Below are positions 54,231-63,714 of a stretch of 64,000 nt of DNA, in pieces. How positions within the stretch are numbered: position 1 is the first letter of the stretch; each line of letters starts with the position of its first letter. A program made the position numbers and the translations under genes. The notes below the pieces were generated by a model. It was not told the DNA's origin. It saw only the letters and a program-made list of their open reading frames with translations, and made no database searches. The stretch spans positions 16,845-80,844 of the forward strand of contig NZ_JASNRD010000021.1 in assembly GCF_030412015.1 (NCBI RefSeq). The letters run 5' to 3'. The DNA comes from Massilia sp. YIM B02763 (GTDB taxonomy: Bacteria; Pseudomonadota; Gammaproteobacteria; Burkholderiales; Burkholderiaceae_D).

Positions 54231-55289
54231 TTATTTGACCTGGATGGCGCTCTTGACGTTGGTGACGCCGGACACGCCCTTGGCCACCTTGACGGCCTTG
54301 TCGGCCTCGTCCTTCGAGTTGACGAAGCCGCTCAGCATGACGACGCCCTTCTCGGTCTCGACGTGGATGCCCAGCGATTCCAGCGCCGGCTCCTTGACCA
54401 GGCCGGCCTTGACCTTGGTGGTGATGGCGGTGTCGGCCGCGGCCACGCGCGTCTTGGCGGCCAGGTTGCGGGTCTTGTCGCCGGCCTTGTCGGCGCCGTT
54501 CTCCACCTTTTGCCCCGCATCGGCCGTCGCCTCGCGCGTCGTGGCGCCGGCGCGGTCCAGCGTGTTCTCGGTCTTCTGCGCCACGGTCGATGCGACTTCC
54601 TTCGTCTTGTCGGCGGCGGTGCGGGCGACTTCCCTGGTCTTGTCGACGGCCACCGCGGCGGCGGCGCGGGTCTTGTCGGCGGCGGTGTCGGCTGCAGCGG
54701 CCGTGCTATCGCGCAGCGGCGACGGCTTGGTCTCCACCAGGCATCCGGTCTTGCCGTCGTTGCCGGCCTGCGCGCACTTGTCGACGGCGGCCGACTTGGC
54801 CGGGTCGCGGGTATCGGTCGTCGTCACCAGGCCGCCGGCGGCGGTGGCACCTGCCGTGCTGGCGCCCGTGGAGGCGGTGTCCTTGCGGTCGGCCTTGGCG
54901 TCGGCGATGGCGGCCGTGTGCACGGACTTGGCATTGTCCATGCAGCTGTCCTTGTCGGCGCCCTGCCTGGCGTCGCACTGCTGCTTGGCCAGCGCATATT
55001 CGGCATCGGCCAGGTTCGAGCGCGCCTTCTCGCGGCTGCGCGGTGTGGTGCTGTACTGCGCCAGGGCGGCGTTTTCGGCGCGCACGCGCGCCACCTTGGC
55101 TTCGGCCATGCAAACGTCCTTGTCGTTGCCGCTCATCGCGTCGCATTTCGCCGTCGCCGCCTTGTACTCCGCCGCGGCTTTCTGGTTCATGTTGCGGTAG
55201 GTGGCCGGATCGTTGTTCAGCGCTACCGTCGGCGCGGCGATGGCGGTACCGGCGGCGGCCGCGATAAGCGTCGCAATCAGCGTTTTCAT
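54231..55289 (-). CDS. Periplasmic BON-domain protein with LEA-like repeats
   Basis: 352 aa from ATG 55289 (MKTLIATLIAAAAGTAIAAPT), with a Sec signal peptide. The N-terminal third has Cys pairs (AKCDAMSGNDKDVCMAEAK and KQQCDARQGADKDSCMDNAK). Residues about 190-270 contain Ala/Lys/Thr repeats of the 11-mer LEA/apolipoprotein kind (AADKTREVARTAADKTKEVA and similar). A BON domain follows (ITTKVKAGLVKEPALESLGI, VVMLSGFVNSKDEADKAVKV). BON domains bind phospholipid and occur in osmotic-stress proteins such as OsmY. A desiccation or osmotic protection role in the periplasm is inferred. Confidence 0.85.
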   Translation of the reverse strand: MKTLIATLIAAAAGTAIAAPTVALNNDPATYRNMNQKAAAEYKAATAKCDAMSGNDKDVCMAEAKVARVRAENAALAQYSTTPRSREKARSNLADAEYALAKQQCDARQGADKDSCMDNAKSVHTAAIADAKADRKDTASTGASTAGATAAGGLVTTTDTRDPAKSAAVDKCAQAGNDGKTGCLVETKPSPLRDSTAAAADTAADKTRAAAAVAVDKTREVARTAADKTKEVASTVAQKTENTLDRAGATTREATADAGQKVENGADKAGDKTRNLAAKTRVAAADTAITTKVKAGLVKEPALESLGIHVETEKGVVMLSGFVNSKDEADKAVKVAKGVSGVTNVKSAIQVK

Positions 55290-55402
55290 GGTCGATGTCC
55301 CTGTGTCTGTGGTTGTGATGGGGAGATTTAACGCCCCCTTCGTGCCGCCCTCTGTGCGGCATCGTACACTTGCCAAAAAAACCACGAGACAGGACGGGCC
55401 CG

Positions 55403-56104
55403 TCAGTCCTTCAGCAGCCCTTCGCGCCACAGGGGCAGCGCATCCTCGAACGGCTTGCCGGCGGCGCCGAAGCGCCTGCCGTCGCGCGCCAGGCCGACCC
55501 AGGCCCGGGTATCATGGCCACTGCGATGACCGCTCCTTGCCGCCGGCTGGGCGGCGCGCACCTTGTCCAGCCAGGCGTAGATGCGTGCATAGTCGGCCGG
55601 ATAGCGGTGCTGCGTCCAGGCCAGCGCCACCAGGTCGGCATAGCCTTCCTCGCGGCGCATCTCGCGCATCGCCTTCGATGCCGCCAGCAGCGAGGGATCG
55701 TGCGCGCGTTCTTCCCCCGTCTCCACGAAGCCGGCCGGCAGCGCATGCCAGTCGCCTTGGGCATGGCGCCAGCAATGGCCCACCTCGTGGGCCGCCATGG
55801 CCTCGATCAATTCGGCCTGCTGGCCGGACGGGACGCCGTCCAGCACCCGCTCGGCATCGGGATTGCCGCGCAGCGAGAGCACCAGCTTGCAACGTCCGCC
55901 GGCGAAGCCCATCGCCATGGCCACGTCGTTCGGGCCGGCCTGCGGCTGCACGACGACGTCGATCGGCAGGTCCAGCGAGCGCGAATACGCCAGCACCGGC
56001 AGGGCGGCGTGGAGCCAGCGTCGTTCGAGCGCGGTGAGTTCGGTGGCGCCGGCCGACGGGGCCAGCGAGAGCGCGCACAGGGCGGCGAGGAGGAGCTTGG
56101 ACAT
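55403..56104 (-). CDS. Secreted small zinc-metallopeptidase-like protein
   Basis: 233 aa from ATG 56104, with signal peptide MSKLLLAALCALSLAPSAGA. A single HExxH motif, AAHEVGHCWRH (about residue 120), and a following Glu-rich stretch (FVETGEERAHD; MRREEGYADLVALAW) suggest a gluzincin-like site with a downstream Glu as the third ligand. The rest is not similar to a family I know. If active, it would cleave peptides in the periplasm or outside. It stands alone between BON and MCP genes. Confidence 0.65.
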   Translation of the reverse strand: MSKLLLAALCALSLAPSAGATELTALERRWLHAALPVLAYSRSLDLPIDVVVQPQAGPNDVAMAMGFAGGRCKLVLSLRGNPDAERVLDGVPSGQQAELIEAMAAHEVGHCWRHAQGDWHALPAGFVETGEERAHDPSLLAASKAMREMRREEGYADLVALAWTQHRYPADYARIYAWLDKVRAAQPAARSGHRSGHDTRAWVGLARDGRRFGAAGKPFEDALPLWREGLLKD

Positions 56105-56243
56105 GGGAGGGTTCCCCGACGAAAGCGAAATGCCTATAGGCAATTCTAGCGCCGACTTAACCCTCCCTCACAAGAATAATTTGCCGCCTGGTTAAAAGCG
56201 TAATGCTGTCGAAAAACTATCTGGATCATGCCCACCCTACCGG

Positions 56244-57881
56244 CTAATAGGCCAGTGCCGGTGCGCGGGCGGCGGCGGAGTACGGCGCAGCGGCTGCCAC
56301 TGCCACGGCGCGTCCATCGAGCTTGAACACGCCCACCAGGCGCTCCAGCTGCTCGGCCTCGTCCTGCAGGGCGGCGGCGGCGCTGCCGGCCTGCTCGACC
56401 AGGGCGGCGTTCTGCTGGGTCGCCGTGTCCATTTCGCCGATCGCGCGGTTGACCTGTTCGATGCCGGCGCTCTGCTCCTGGCTGGCCAGGCTGATCTCGG
56501 CCATGATGTCGGTGACGCGCTTGACGCTGCCGACGATCTCCTCCATCGTGCTGCCGGCCGCGTCGACCAGCTTGGCGCCCTCGTCGACCCGCGACACGGA
56601 ACCCTGGATCAGCGTCGCGATTTCCTTGGCCGCCGCTGCCGAGCGCTGGGCCAGGTTGCGCACTTCGCTGGCCACCACGGCGAAGCCGCGGCCCTGCTCG
56701 CCCGCACGGGCCGCTTCCACGGCCGCGTTCAAGGCCAGGATATTGGTCTGGAACGCGATGCCGTCGATGACGCTGATGATGTCGGCAATCTGCTTCGACG
56801 AGGCATTGATCGAGGCCATCGTCTGCACCACCTGGGCCACGACGGCGCCTCCGCGCTGGGCCACGTTCGACGCCGACTCGGCCAGCGCATTCGCCTGGCG
56901 CGCATTGTCCGCGTTCTGGCGCACGGTGCTCGTCAATTCTTCCATCGACGACGCCGTCTCTTCCAGCGAACCGGCCTGGCGCTCGCTGCGCGCCGACAGG
57001 TCGTGGTTGCCGGCCGTGATCTCGACCGATGCCTTGGCGATGGTGACGGCGCCGTCGCGCACCTCGGACACGATGGCGACCAGGCCGTCGCGCATGCCTT
57101 TCATGGCCACCAGCAGGCTGTCCTTGTCGCCCGGACGCGTCTGGATGTCCACCGCCAGGTTGCCGGCGGCGATCTGGGTGGCGATGGCGGCCGCGTAGTC
57201 CGGCTGGCCGCCCAGCTTGCGCAGCAGGCCACGGCCGATATAGGCCGCCGCGGCGCTGCCGGCGGCGATGGCGACGGCCAGCAGGCCCAGCATCCAGGCG
57301 AAGAAGCTGCCCGTCATCCGGCGCGCGCTTTCGGCCGCGTCGTTGTTCAATTTTTCTTCGAGGTCGATCAGGCCGTTGACGCTGGCCAGCCAGGCGACGA
57401 AGGCGGGACCCGCTTCCTTGTCCAGCAGCACGGCCGCTTCCGCGCCGTTGCCGGCCTGGCGCAGCGCGATCAGGCGCGCGATCAGCGGCTGGGTGCGGGC
57501 CTCGACTTCCTTGATGGCGGCCAGCGCCTGCTTTTCTTCGGGCAGGATGTCGCGGCTGGCGGCGAACAGCTGGTCCAGCGGTGCGGCGGACGCCTGGTAG
57601 TCGGCGTCGAGCTTCCTGATCAGCTCGACGTGACGGTTGGCCGTTTCCGGCGTCGATGCCAGGGCGACGTCGCGCACGGCGATCGCGCGGTCGTGCACGC
57701 TGCCGCGGAAATTGATGGCATAGCGCTGCTTGACGCTGTTGACGTCGTTCATGTGGGTCAAGAGGGCATCGATCTGGCCGACCCGGTAGATCGCCAGGCC
57801 CGCCAGCACGGCCATGAGGACGAAGACGCTGCCGAAGCCGAGCGCCAGGCGCTTGCCGATGGTAAGTCCAGAAGTTGTCAT
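56244..57881 (-). CDS. Methyl-accepting chemotaxis protein
   Basis: 545 aa from ATG 57881 (MTTSGLTIGKRLALGFG). Two membrane helices (about 10-32 and 190-212) enclose a four-helix-bundle periplasmic sensor (4HB_MCP type). A HAMP domain and the cytoplasmic coiled coil follow. The signalling hairpin tip is intact (FQTNILALNAAVEAARAGEQ, GFAVVASEVRNLAQRS). The C-terminus (ARAPALAY) has no NWETF-type CheR tether. No che genes are nearby, so it feeds a chemotaxis system encoded elsewhere. Confidence 0.93.
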   Translation of the reverse strand: MTTSGLTIGKRLALGFGSVFVLMAVLAGLAIYRVGQIDALLTHMNDVNSVKQRYAINFRGSVHDRAIAVRDVALASTPETANRHVELIRKLDADYQASAAPLDQLFAASRDILPEEKQALAAIKEVEARTQPLIARLIALRQAGNGAEAAVLLDKEAGPAFVAWLASVNGLIDLEEKLNNDAAESARRMTGSFFAWMLGLLAVAIAAGSAAAAYIGRGLLRKLGGQPDYAAAIATQIAAGNLAVDIQTRPGDKDSLLVAMKGMRDGLVAIVSEVRDGAVTIAKASVEITAGNHDLSARSERQAGSLEETASSMEELTSTVRQNADNARQANALAESASNVAQRGGAVVAQVVQTMASINASSKQIADIISVIDGIAFQTNILALNAAVEAARAGEQGRGFAVVASEVRNLAQRSAAAAKEIATLIQGSVSRVDEGAKLVDAAGSTMEEIVGSVKRVTDIMAEISLASQEQSAGIEQVNRAIGEMDTATQQNAALVEQAGSAAAALQDEAEQLERLVGVFKLDGRAVAVAAAAPYSAAARAPALAY

Positions 57882-58048
57882 GCTATTTCTCGCTGAGTGG
57901 AACCGGAATGGGCGATCCGGGCGCAGTAGCCGATCGAGGGCGATTGAAATTCTCAATCGATTTTTAATTCACTATAGCATAAAAGAAATAAAGCTTGCTT
58001 GATTGCAAGCATGCGCGGCCGCGCGAGTATGACAGAGGAACGTAAACA

Positions 58049-58076
58049 CGTCGCCCCACGAAGGCAGGGGCGACGG
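58049..58076. repeat. REP-like unit, single
   Basis: ACGTCGCCCC...GGGGCGACG palindrome between the MCP promoter side and the M49-like peptidase gene. Confidence 0.7.
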
Positions 58077-58099
58077 TAATGATGTGGGCGAGATGCGTC

Positions 58100-59824
58100 T
58101 TATGGGCGCTTCGGTGCGGCCAATTCAGCCGCGGTGACGAAGCTTGGGCGGATATCGTTCGGCACCGCCTTCATCTTGTCCAGCGCCTTCTGCACGTCCG
58201 GACGGATGACGACGTAGCGCTGCATGAGGGCCTGGGCGCGCGCATAGTCGCCGGTCGCCTCGATGGTGAGGAATTCGCGGTCGAGGTCGGCCACGGCCTG
58301 GCGGATCTTCGCGAAGTCGACCGAGAAGGTGCCGTCGCCGTGCGAGACGAAGCCGCCCTTGTCGAGCAGGTAGTTGACCTGGATCGCCATGCCGCGCGCG
58401 TGCGAATCGGTCAGGCCGAAGTGCAGCGTGCGGAAGGCGGAGGCGAGGAAGGTGTTGTACAGCTTGCGCTCGGCCGCCGGGCCCTGCCCCAGCGAATCCT
58501 TCAGCTGGCCCTTGTCCATCATATACGCGAGCGCCCACAGGCCCGTCACGTCGGCCTTGGCTTCCTCGATGGTCGAGTAGGCATCCTTCAGGTCCTGGCG
58601 CGGCGTGGATGCCTTGCCGTCCTTGCTGGTCGCATGCGGGCCCAGGCCGTGCATGATCTCGTGCGCCAGGATGTGGGTGAAGAAGGAATCGAAGTCGAGG
58701 TCCTTCCGGTCTTGCGGACGCAAGACGATCTTCGAGATCGGCGTGAGCGTCGCCTCGAACTTCGCTTCCTGCACGTTCTTGAGCATCACGCGCTTGGAAC
58801 CGCGCTGGCGGATCACGCGTTCGTCGTTGGGCAGGTTGTAGGCGGCCGTCTGCACGCCCATATTGCCGTCGCCCGCGCCGTAGACCTGGTTCACCACGAC
58901 CATCGGCGCGATCGCCCCGACCTTCGGGTTGCGGTATTTGGCGTCCAGCGGCAGGTTGTTCTCCAGCTCCTGCAGGTGCTGGCCGAAGAAGTTCAGCTTG
59001 GCCGTCTCCTGCTGGTCGCGCACGTTGACGTAGGCTTCGAAGGCGGCCTTGTAGCCGAACAGCTCGTCGTTATAGGTCTCGTAGGGGCCGATGGTCACGT
59101 CGACCGGCGCATCGAGGTCCATCCAGGCGAAGTCCGAGGCCAGGTAGTCGTTCGACAGGAAGGCCTCGGCGCGCAGGGTCAGGAATTTCTTCAGCGAGGC
59201 GTTGTCCGTGGCGGCCGCGGCTTCCCTCAGCAGCGCGGCCAGCTTCTGCAGTTCCGGACGGTAGGCGTCCGAATACTTCACGGTTTCGAATGTGCCGTTC
59301 TTGCCGGCGCGGATCACGGTGAAGAACCATTGCGCCTGTTCCTTGTCCTGCGGGGCCAGGCCGTTCATCCACGCTTCCAGCCGTTCCTTGCCGGCGCTCT
59401 CCGGATAAAAATTGCCGCCGGCCGGCTTGTGCGTCGGGATCTTGATGCCCGCATACTCGGCCGGCATGAAGGAGCGGTGTTCGTCGAGGATCGACCACGG
59501 GCCCTTGTTCAGCCAGAAGTAGTCGCGCCGCGCCTGGCCCAGCGCCGTCTTGTCCTTCTGCAGCGCGGCCCACAGCGCCTCGTTGCCGGACCAGCGCTGG
59601 CGCAGCTGCAGCGTGTCGACGATCTTCGCCGCTTCGATCAATTTGCCGATGGCGACGCGGTCGCCGGCCGACAGTCTGGAGGTATCGGCCTTCAGGTCGA
59701 CGGGCGCGTAGCGCTTGCTCATCGCCTGCAGCTGGGCGGCGGTGGCGGGATGGATGGCAGTATCGGCAGCGTGGCTCATGCCGGCGACGGCCAGCATGAC
59801 GAGGGAGGCGAGGGTTTTCTTCAT
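58100..59824 (-). CDS. Secreted dipeptidyl-peptidase III-like (M49-like) metallopeptidase
   Basis: 574 aa with a signal peptide (MKKTLASLVMLAVAGMSHA). The zinc site appears as HEIMH (ILAHEIMHGLGPH, about residue 378) and, some 45 residues on, EEAKAD, the counterpart of the EECRAE element of the M49 family. Canonical M49 has HELLGH, with one more residue between the His pair, so this belongs to a divergent branch often annotated as Zn-dependent hydrolase. It probably degrades peptides in the periplasm. Monocistronic, 50 bp after the MgtC gene stop on the same strand. Confidence 0.78.
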   Translation of the reverse strand: MKKTLASLVMLAVAGMSHAADTAIHPATAAQLQAMSKRYAPVDLKADTSRLSAGDRVAIGKLIEAAKIVDTLQLRQRWSGNEALWAALQKDKTALGQARRDYFWLNKGPWSILDEHRSFMPAEYAGIKIPTHKPAGGNFYPESAGKERLEAWMNGLAPQDKEQAQWFFTVIRAGKNGTFETVKYSDAYRPELQKLAALLREAAAATDNASLKKFLTLRAEAFLSNDYLASDFAWMDLDAPVDVTIGPYETYNDELFGYKAAFEAYVNVRDQQETAKLNFFGQHLQELENNLPLDAKYRNPKVGAIAPMVVVNQVYGAGDGNMGVQTAAYNLPNDERVIRQRGSKRVMLKNVQEAKFEATLTPISKIVLRPQDRKDLDFDSFFTHILAHEIMHGLGPHATSKDGKASTPRQDLKDAYSTIEEAKADVTGLWALAYMMDKGQLKDSLGQGPAAERKLYNTFLASAFRTLHFGLTDSHARGMAIQVNYLLDKGGFVSHGDGTFSVDFAKIRQAVADLDREFLTIEATGDYARAQALMQRYVVIRPDVQKALDKMKAVPNDIRPSFVTAAELAAPKRP

Positions 59825-59875
59825 GGTTCATCGAAGGGGTTGCAATCGGACGATTGTAATCCCGTTCGCGACGCA

Positions 59876-60349
59876 TCAGCCCTTCGCGCCGTTCTTCGGC
59901 AGGCGCAGGATCGCCAGGATCACCAGCGCGAACAGGGTGCTGAGCACGGCCGTCGCCTCGCGTCCCATGCCCGCGGCCACGCCGACGGCGGCCGTCAGCC
60001 AGACGCTGGCCGCCGTGGTCAGGCCCTTGATGTCGTTCTCGTCCTTCAGCTTGAGGATGGCGCCGGCGCCGAGGAAGCCGATGCCGGCCGTGACGCCCTG
60101 CAGCACGCGCGACAGGTCCTCGACCTTCATGCCGGCCTGCAGGGGGATCAGGACGAACAGCGCGGAGCCGAGCGAGACCAGCATGTGGGTGCGCAGGCCG
60201 GCCGGTGCGCCGATCGATTCGCGCTCCCAGCCGAGCAGGCCGCCGAGCACGACGGCCACCAGCATGCGCACCGTGATACGGGTGATGTCCGCGACATTAC
60301 CCAGGTCGGAAAATTCGAATTGGATCGTTTGCCAGATCTGCTCCCACAC
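59876..60349 (-). CDS. MgtC/SapB-family membrane protein
   Basis: 157 aa with four or five hydrophobic helices. The MgtC/SapB signature is present: VVLGGLLGWERESIGAPAGL, RTHMLVSLGSALF, and GIGFLGAGAIL. The family is tied to magnesium limitation and intracellular survival in pathogens, but the short form without the ACT-like C-terminal domain, as here, is widespread in environmental bacteria with unknown function. No Mg2+ riboswitch-like leader is evident upstream. Confidence 0.9.
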   Translation of the reverse strand: MWEQIWQTIQFEFSDLGNVADITRITVRMLVAVVLGGLLGWERESIGAPAGLRTHMLVSLGSALFVLIPLQAGMKVEDLSRVLQGVTAGIGFLGAGAILKLKDENDIKGLTTAASVWLTAAVGVAAGMGREATAVLSTLFALVILAILRLPKNGAKG

Positions 60350-60430
60350 GCGGTGCGCCCTCCCCCATCGTTCGAGGAAGGATGATGCCAGCTCGACGGG
60401 AATGGCGGCGCCCTGTTCGAGCGAAACGGA

Positions 60431-60460
60431 CGCCGCCCCCGCGAAGGCAGGGGCGACGGT
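60431..60460. repeat. REP-like unit, single
   Basis: CGCCCCCGCGAAGGCAGGGGCGACGG-type palindrome (quoted in shape only) between the efflux outer-membrane gene and MgtC. Confidence 0.65.
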
Positions 60461-60466
60461 TCGACA

Positions 60467-61954
60467 TTATTGGCTGCCCGCCTGCGCCACCGTGGCTTCC
60501 GGCTTGCCTTCGCTCCAGCCGCCGCCGAGCGCGCGCGCCACGGACACCGCGGCAACCAGGCGCTGGGTGCGGATCTGGGCGGCGGCGCGGTCGGCCGCCA
60601 GCGTGCTGCGCTGGGCGTCGGTGACGTCCAGGTAGGTGGAGACGCCGCGGTCGTAGCGCGCCTGCGCCACCAGCAGCGCGCGCGCCGCGGCCGCGCGGGC
60701 CTGCTCCTGCACGTCGCCCTGCTGCTGGCGCTGCTGGACGTCGGACAGCGCGTCTTCCACCTCGCGCAGCGCCGTCAGCAGGCGTCCCTCGTGGTTGGCC
60801 ACCGCTTCGTCGTAGCGGGCGCGGGCCAGCTTCAGGTTGGCGCGGTTGCGGCCGCCGTCGAAGATCGGCAGCGACAGGGCCAGCGGGCCGGCCGAGAACT
60901 GGCGCGCGCTGCCCTGCGAGATGTCGGACAGGCTCTTCGAGGCGAAGCCGAAGTTACCGGTCAGCGAGACGTTCGGGTAGAACGCCGCCTCGGCCACGCC
61001 GATCTGCGCGTTCGACGCCCGCAGCTGGGCCACGCTGGCGGCCAGGTCCGGGCGCTGGCCCAGCAGGCTGGCCGGCAGGCCGACCGGGATGCTCGGGGGC
61101 AGCGGCAGCGCCAGCGCATCCGTTGCCGCCGGCAGGATCGGCTGGCTCGGCGAGGCGCCGGCCAGCACCGCCAGCGCGTGTTCCAGGTTGTTGCGCTGGC
61201 GCTGGACTTCCTGCAGGTCCGATTCGGCGTTGGCGCGCTCGATGCGGGCGCGCGCCACGTCCAGTTCGTTGGACAGGCCGGCGTCGAAGCGCGCCTGGAT
61301 CAGCTGCTCGGATTCGCGGCGGGTGGCCAGCGCGTTGTTCAGGATCGCGATCTCGGCATCGAGGCCGCGCAGCTGCCAGTACGAGGTCGCCACCTGGCTC
61401 GACAGCATCAGCAGCACGCCGTCGCGGTCGTCCTGGGCCGCCAGCGCCTGGGCGTCGGCCGCTTCCACGCTGCGGCGCACGCGGCCCCACAGGTCCAGCT
61501 CCCACGAGAAGTCGGCGCCGATCGAATAATTGTTGCCCTCGATGGAGCGGTGCCCCAGCGCCAGGCCCTGCGCCGTCTCGGCCGAGGTGCGCGAGTTCGA
61601 GATGCCGGCCGAGGCGTTCAGCGCAGGCCGCTGGGCGGCGCGGGTCACGCCCAGTTGCGCCTGCGCCTGCACCAGGCGCTGCGCGGCGGCGCGCACGTCG
61701 GGATTCTGCTGCATGGCGCGCGTCTCGAGCTGGTCGAGGGTGGCGTCGCCGAACACGGTCCACCATTGGGCCGGCAGGCGCGCGGCGCTGTCGACCTGCG
61801 TGCCGGCCTGGGCGCCGGCGTGGCGGTAGGCCGCGTCGGTGGCGCCTGGCGGCGCCTTGAAGTCGGGGCCGAGGGTGCCGCAGGCGCTGACGAAAGCGGC
61901 GACGGCGAGCGCCAGGACGGTGCGGGTGAGAGGCTTGATCATCATAGTTTTCAT
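60467..61954 (-). CDS. Outer-membrane efflux lipoprotein (OprM/NodT family)
   Basis: 495 aa from ATG 61954 after GGAG. It has a lipoprotein signal (ALAVAAFVSACGTLGPDF) with lipobox Cys. Two outer-membrane efflux repeats follow, with the usual segments (PDVRAAAQRLVQAQAQLGV, SWELDLWGRVRRSVEAA, ARFDAGLSNELDVARA, GQRPDLAASVAQLRASNAQI). It forms the TolC-like trimeric channel of a tripartite pump. It is the third gene after the membrane fusion and DHA2 genes. A REP pair lies in the gap before it. Confidence 0.92.
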   Translation of the reverse strand: MKTMMIKPLTRTVLALAVAAFVSACGTLGPDFKAPPGATDAAYRHAGAQAGTQVDSAARLPAQWWTVFGDATLDQLETRAMQQNPDVRAAAQRLVQAQAQLGVTRAAQRPALNASAGISNSRTSAETAQGLALGHRSIEGNNYSIGADFSWELDLWGRVRRSVEAADAQALAAQDDRDGVLLMLSSQVATSYWQLRGLDAEIAILNNALATRRESEQLIQARFDAGLSNELDVARARIERANAESDLQEVQRQRNNLEHALAVLAGASPSQPILPAATDALALPLPPSIPVGLPASLLGQRPDLAASVAQLRASNAQIGVAEAAFYPNVSLTGNFGFASKSLSDISQGSARQFSAGPLALSLPIFDGGRNRANLKLARARYDEAVANHEGRLLTALREVEDALSDVQQRQQQGDVQEQARAAAARALLVAQARYDRGVSTYLDVTDAQRSTLAADRAAAQIRTQRLVAAVSVARALGGGWSEGKPEATVAQAGSQ

Positions 61955-61963
61955 TGAATTCTC

Positions 61964-62040
61964 CGTCGTCCCCGCGCAGGCGGGGACCCAATTTTGCTGG
62001 CGGACCGCACACAACTTGGGTCCCCGCCTTCGCGGGGAGT
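61964..62040. repeat. REP-like inverted pair inside the efflux operon
   Basis: Opposed units 61964-61990 and 62018-62040 in the 140-bp gap between the DHA2 pump and the outer-membrane gene; a place where a REP pair could tune downstream expression. Confidence 0.7.
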
Positions 62041-62094
62041 CGGCCCCGGCAATGTCGGGGACGACGTGCAAACGGTACGTTCTATTGTTGACTG

Positions 62095-63705
62095 TCAGTG
62101 ACCACCACCGCCAGCCCCGCCCGGCGACTTGACCTTGTCCGCGAACCACAGCGGAATGCAGGCCGCCAGCAGGATCACGCCGACGATCAGGAAGGCGTCG
62201 TTGTAGGCCATGACGAAGGACTCGCGCCGCACGATGCGGTCGATCGCGGCGATCGCCTGGTTGGCCGCCGTCGCCGGGTCCATGCCGGCGCCCATGAAAC
62301 CCTGGGTCAGCTGGTCGATGCGGCTCTGCGTGGCCGGCGCCGCCAGCGACACGGCTTCGCCCAGGCGCGCCGAGTGGAAGTGCTCGCGGTTCGTCAGCGT
62401 GGTCGCCAGCAGCGCGATGCCGACCGAGCCGCCCAGGTTGCGGGTCATGTTGAACAGGCTCGATGCCGATCCCATGTCGCGCGGCGCCACGCCGTTCATC
62501 GCGAAGTTCGACATCGTCAGCATCACGAACGGCTGGCCGATGGCGCGGATGATCTGCGTGAGCATCAGCTGGTCGTAGCCGGTGGTCGCGTCCATGAAGC
62601 CGTTCATCACGCACGAGACGCCGAACATCGTCAGGCCGAACATGCACAGCAGGCGGTTGTCGACCTTCTGCGACAATTTGGCGACGAACGGCATCACGAA
62701 CAGCTGCGGCAGGCCCATCCAGGCGATCACTTCGCCGATCTGCATCGGCGAGTAGCCGGCGATCTGGCCCAGGAACAGCGGCAGCAGGTAGGACGAGCCG
62801 TACAGGCCCATGCCGACCACGGACGACAGCACGGTCGCCACCATGAAGTTGCGGGTGCCGTACAGGCGCAGGTTGACGAAGGGCTCGGGACGCGAGAAGC
62901 CGATCACGATCCAGCCCAGGATGCCCACCAGCGCCAGCGCGGCGAAGGTGATGATGAAGCTGGAGTCGAACCAGTCCTTGGTATTGCCCTCTTCCAGGAA
63001 GATCGTCAGGCTGGCCAGGCCCGTGGCCATGAAGGCGATGCCCAGCCAGTCGGCCTTGAACAGCGCCTGCAGGTTCTGCGGTTCCTTGTCCAGGCCCCAC
63101 CACATGCCGCCGATCAGCAGCACGCCCGGCACGAAGTTGATGTAGAAGATCCAGGGCCAGCCGTACAGCTCCGTGAGGTAGCCGCCCAGCGTCGGGCCCA
63201 TGGCCGGCGCCAGCGTCGCGGTCAGGCCGAACATGGCCATGCCGGCGGCGCGCTTGGAGGGCGGCAGGCGCGTGAGCACGAGGGTCATCGCCATCGGGAT
63301 CAGCGCGCCGCCCGTGAAGCCCTGCAGCATGCGGAACACGATCATGCTGTCCAGGCTCCAGGCGGAGCCGCACAGCGTGGAGAACAGCAGGAACAGCGCG
63401 GTCGTGCCCATCAGGTAGCGGCGCTGGCCGAAGGCGCGGGTGAACAGCGCCGTCATCGGGATCACCACGATCTCGGCGCACAGGTAGGCGGTCGAGATCC
63501 ACGAACCCTCTTCCTGCGTGGCCGACAGCGTACCGAGGATGTCGCGCAGCGAGGAGTTGGTGATCTGGATGTCGAGCACCGCCATGAAGGCGCCGAGCAG
63601 GCCCGCGGCCACCGCGATCCAGGTGCGCAGGCTGACCTGCGTCCCTTCGGCGGGCATGGCCGGCATGCCGGCCGGCGCGCCCATCGGCTTGGTGGAACTC
63701 GTCAT
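62095..63705 (-). CDS. emrB: MFS multidrug exporter, DHA2 family (EmrB-like)
   Basis: 536 aa with about 14 hydrophobic helices, the DHA2 hallmark. The start of TM1 carries the DHA2 motif (FMAVLDIQITNSSLRDI), motif C-like segment is seen in MGPTLGGYLTELYGW. In EmrAB-type pumps this inner-membrane antiporter works with a HlyD-like adaptor and a TolC channel, and both partners are encoded here. It probably exports hydrophobic toxins or antimicrobials. The adaptor gene lies 9 bp upstream. Confidence 0.92.
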   Translation of the reverse strand: MTSSTKPMGAPAGMPAMPAEGTQVSLRTWIAVAAGLLGAFMAVLDIQITNSSLRDILGTLSATQEEGSWISTAYLCAEIVVIPMTALFTRAFGQRRYLMGTTALFLLFSTLCGSAWSLDSMIVFRMLQGFTGGALIPMAMTLVLTRLPPSKRAAGMAMFGLTATLAPAMGPTLGGYLTELYGWPWIFYINFVPGVLLIGGMWWGLDKEPQNLQALFKADWLGIAFMATGLASLTIFLEEGNTKDWFDSSFIITFAALALVGILGWIVIGFSRPEPFVNLRLYGTRNFMVATVLSSVVGMGLYGSSYLLPLFLGQIAGYSPMQIGEVIAWMGLPQLFVMPFVAKLSQKVDNRLLCMFGLTMFGVSCVMNGFMDATTGYDQLMLTQIIRAIGQPFVMLTMSNFAMNGVAPRDMGSASSLFNMTRNLGGSVGIALLATTLTNREHFHSARLGEAVSLAAPATQSRIDQLTQGFMGAGMDPATAANQAIAAIDRIVRRESFVMAYNDAFLIVGVILLAACIPLWFADKVKSPGGAGGGGH

Positions 63706-63714
63706 GGGGTGTCC

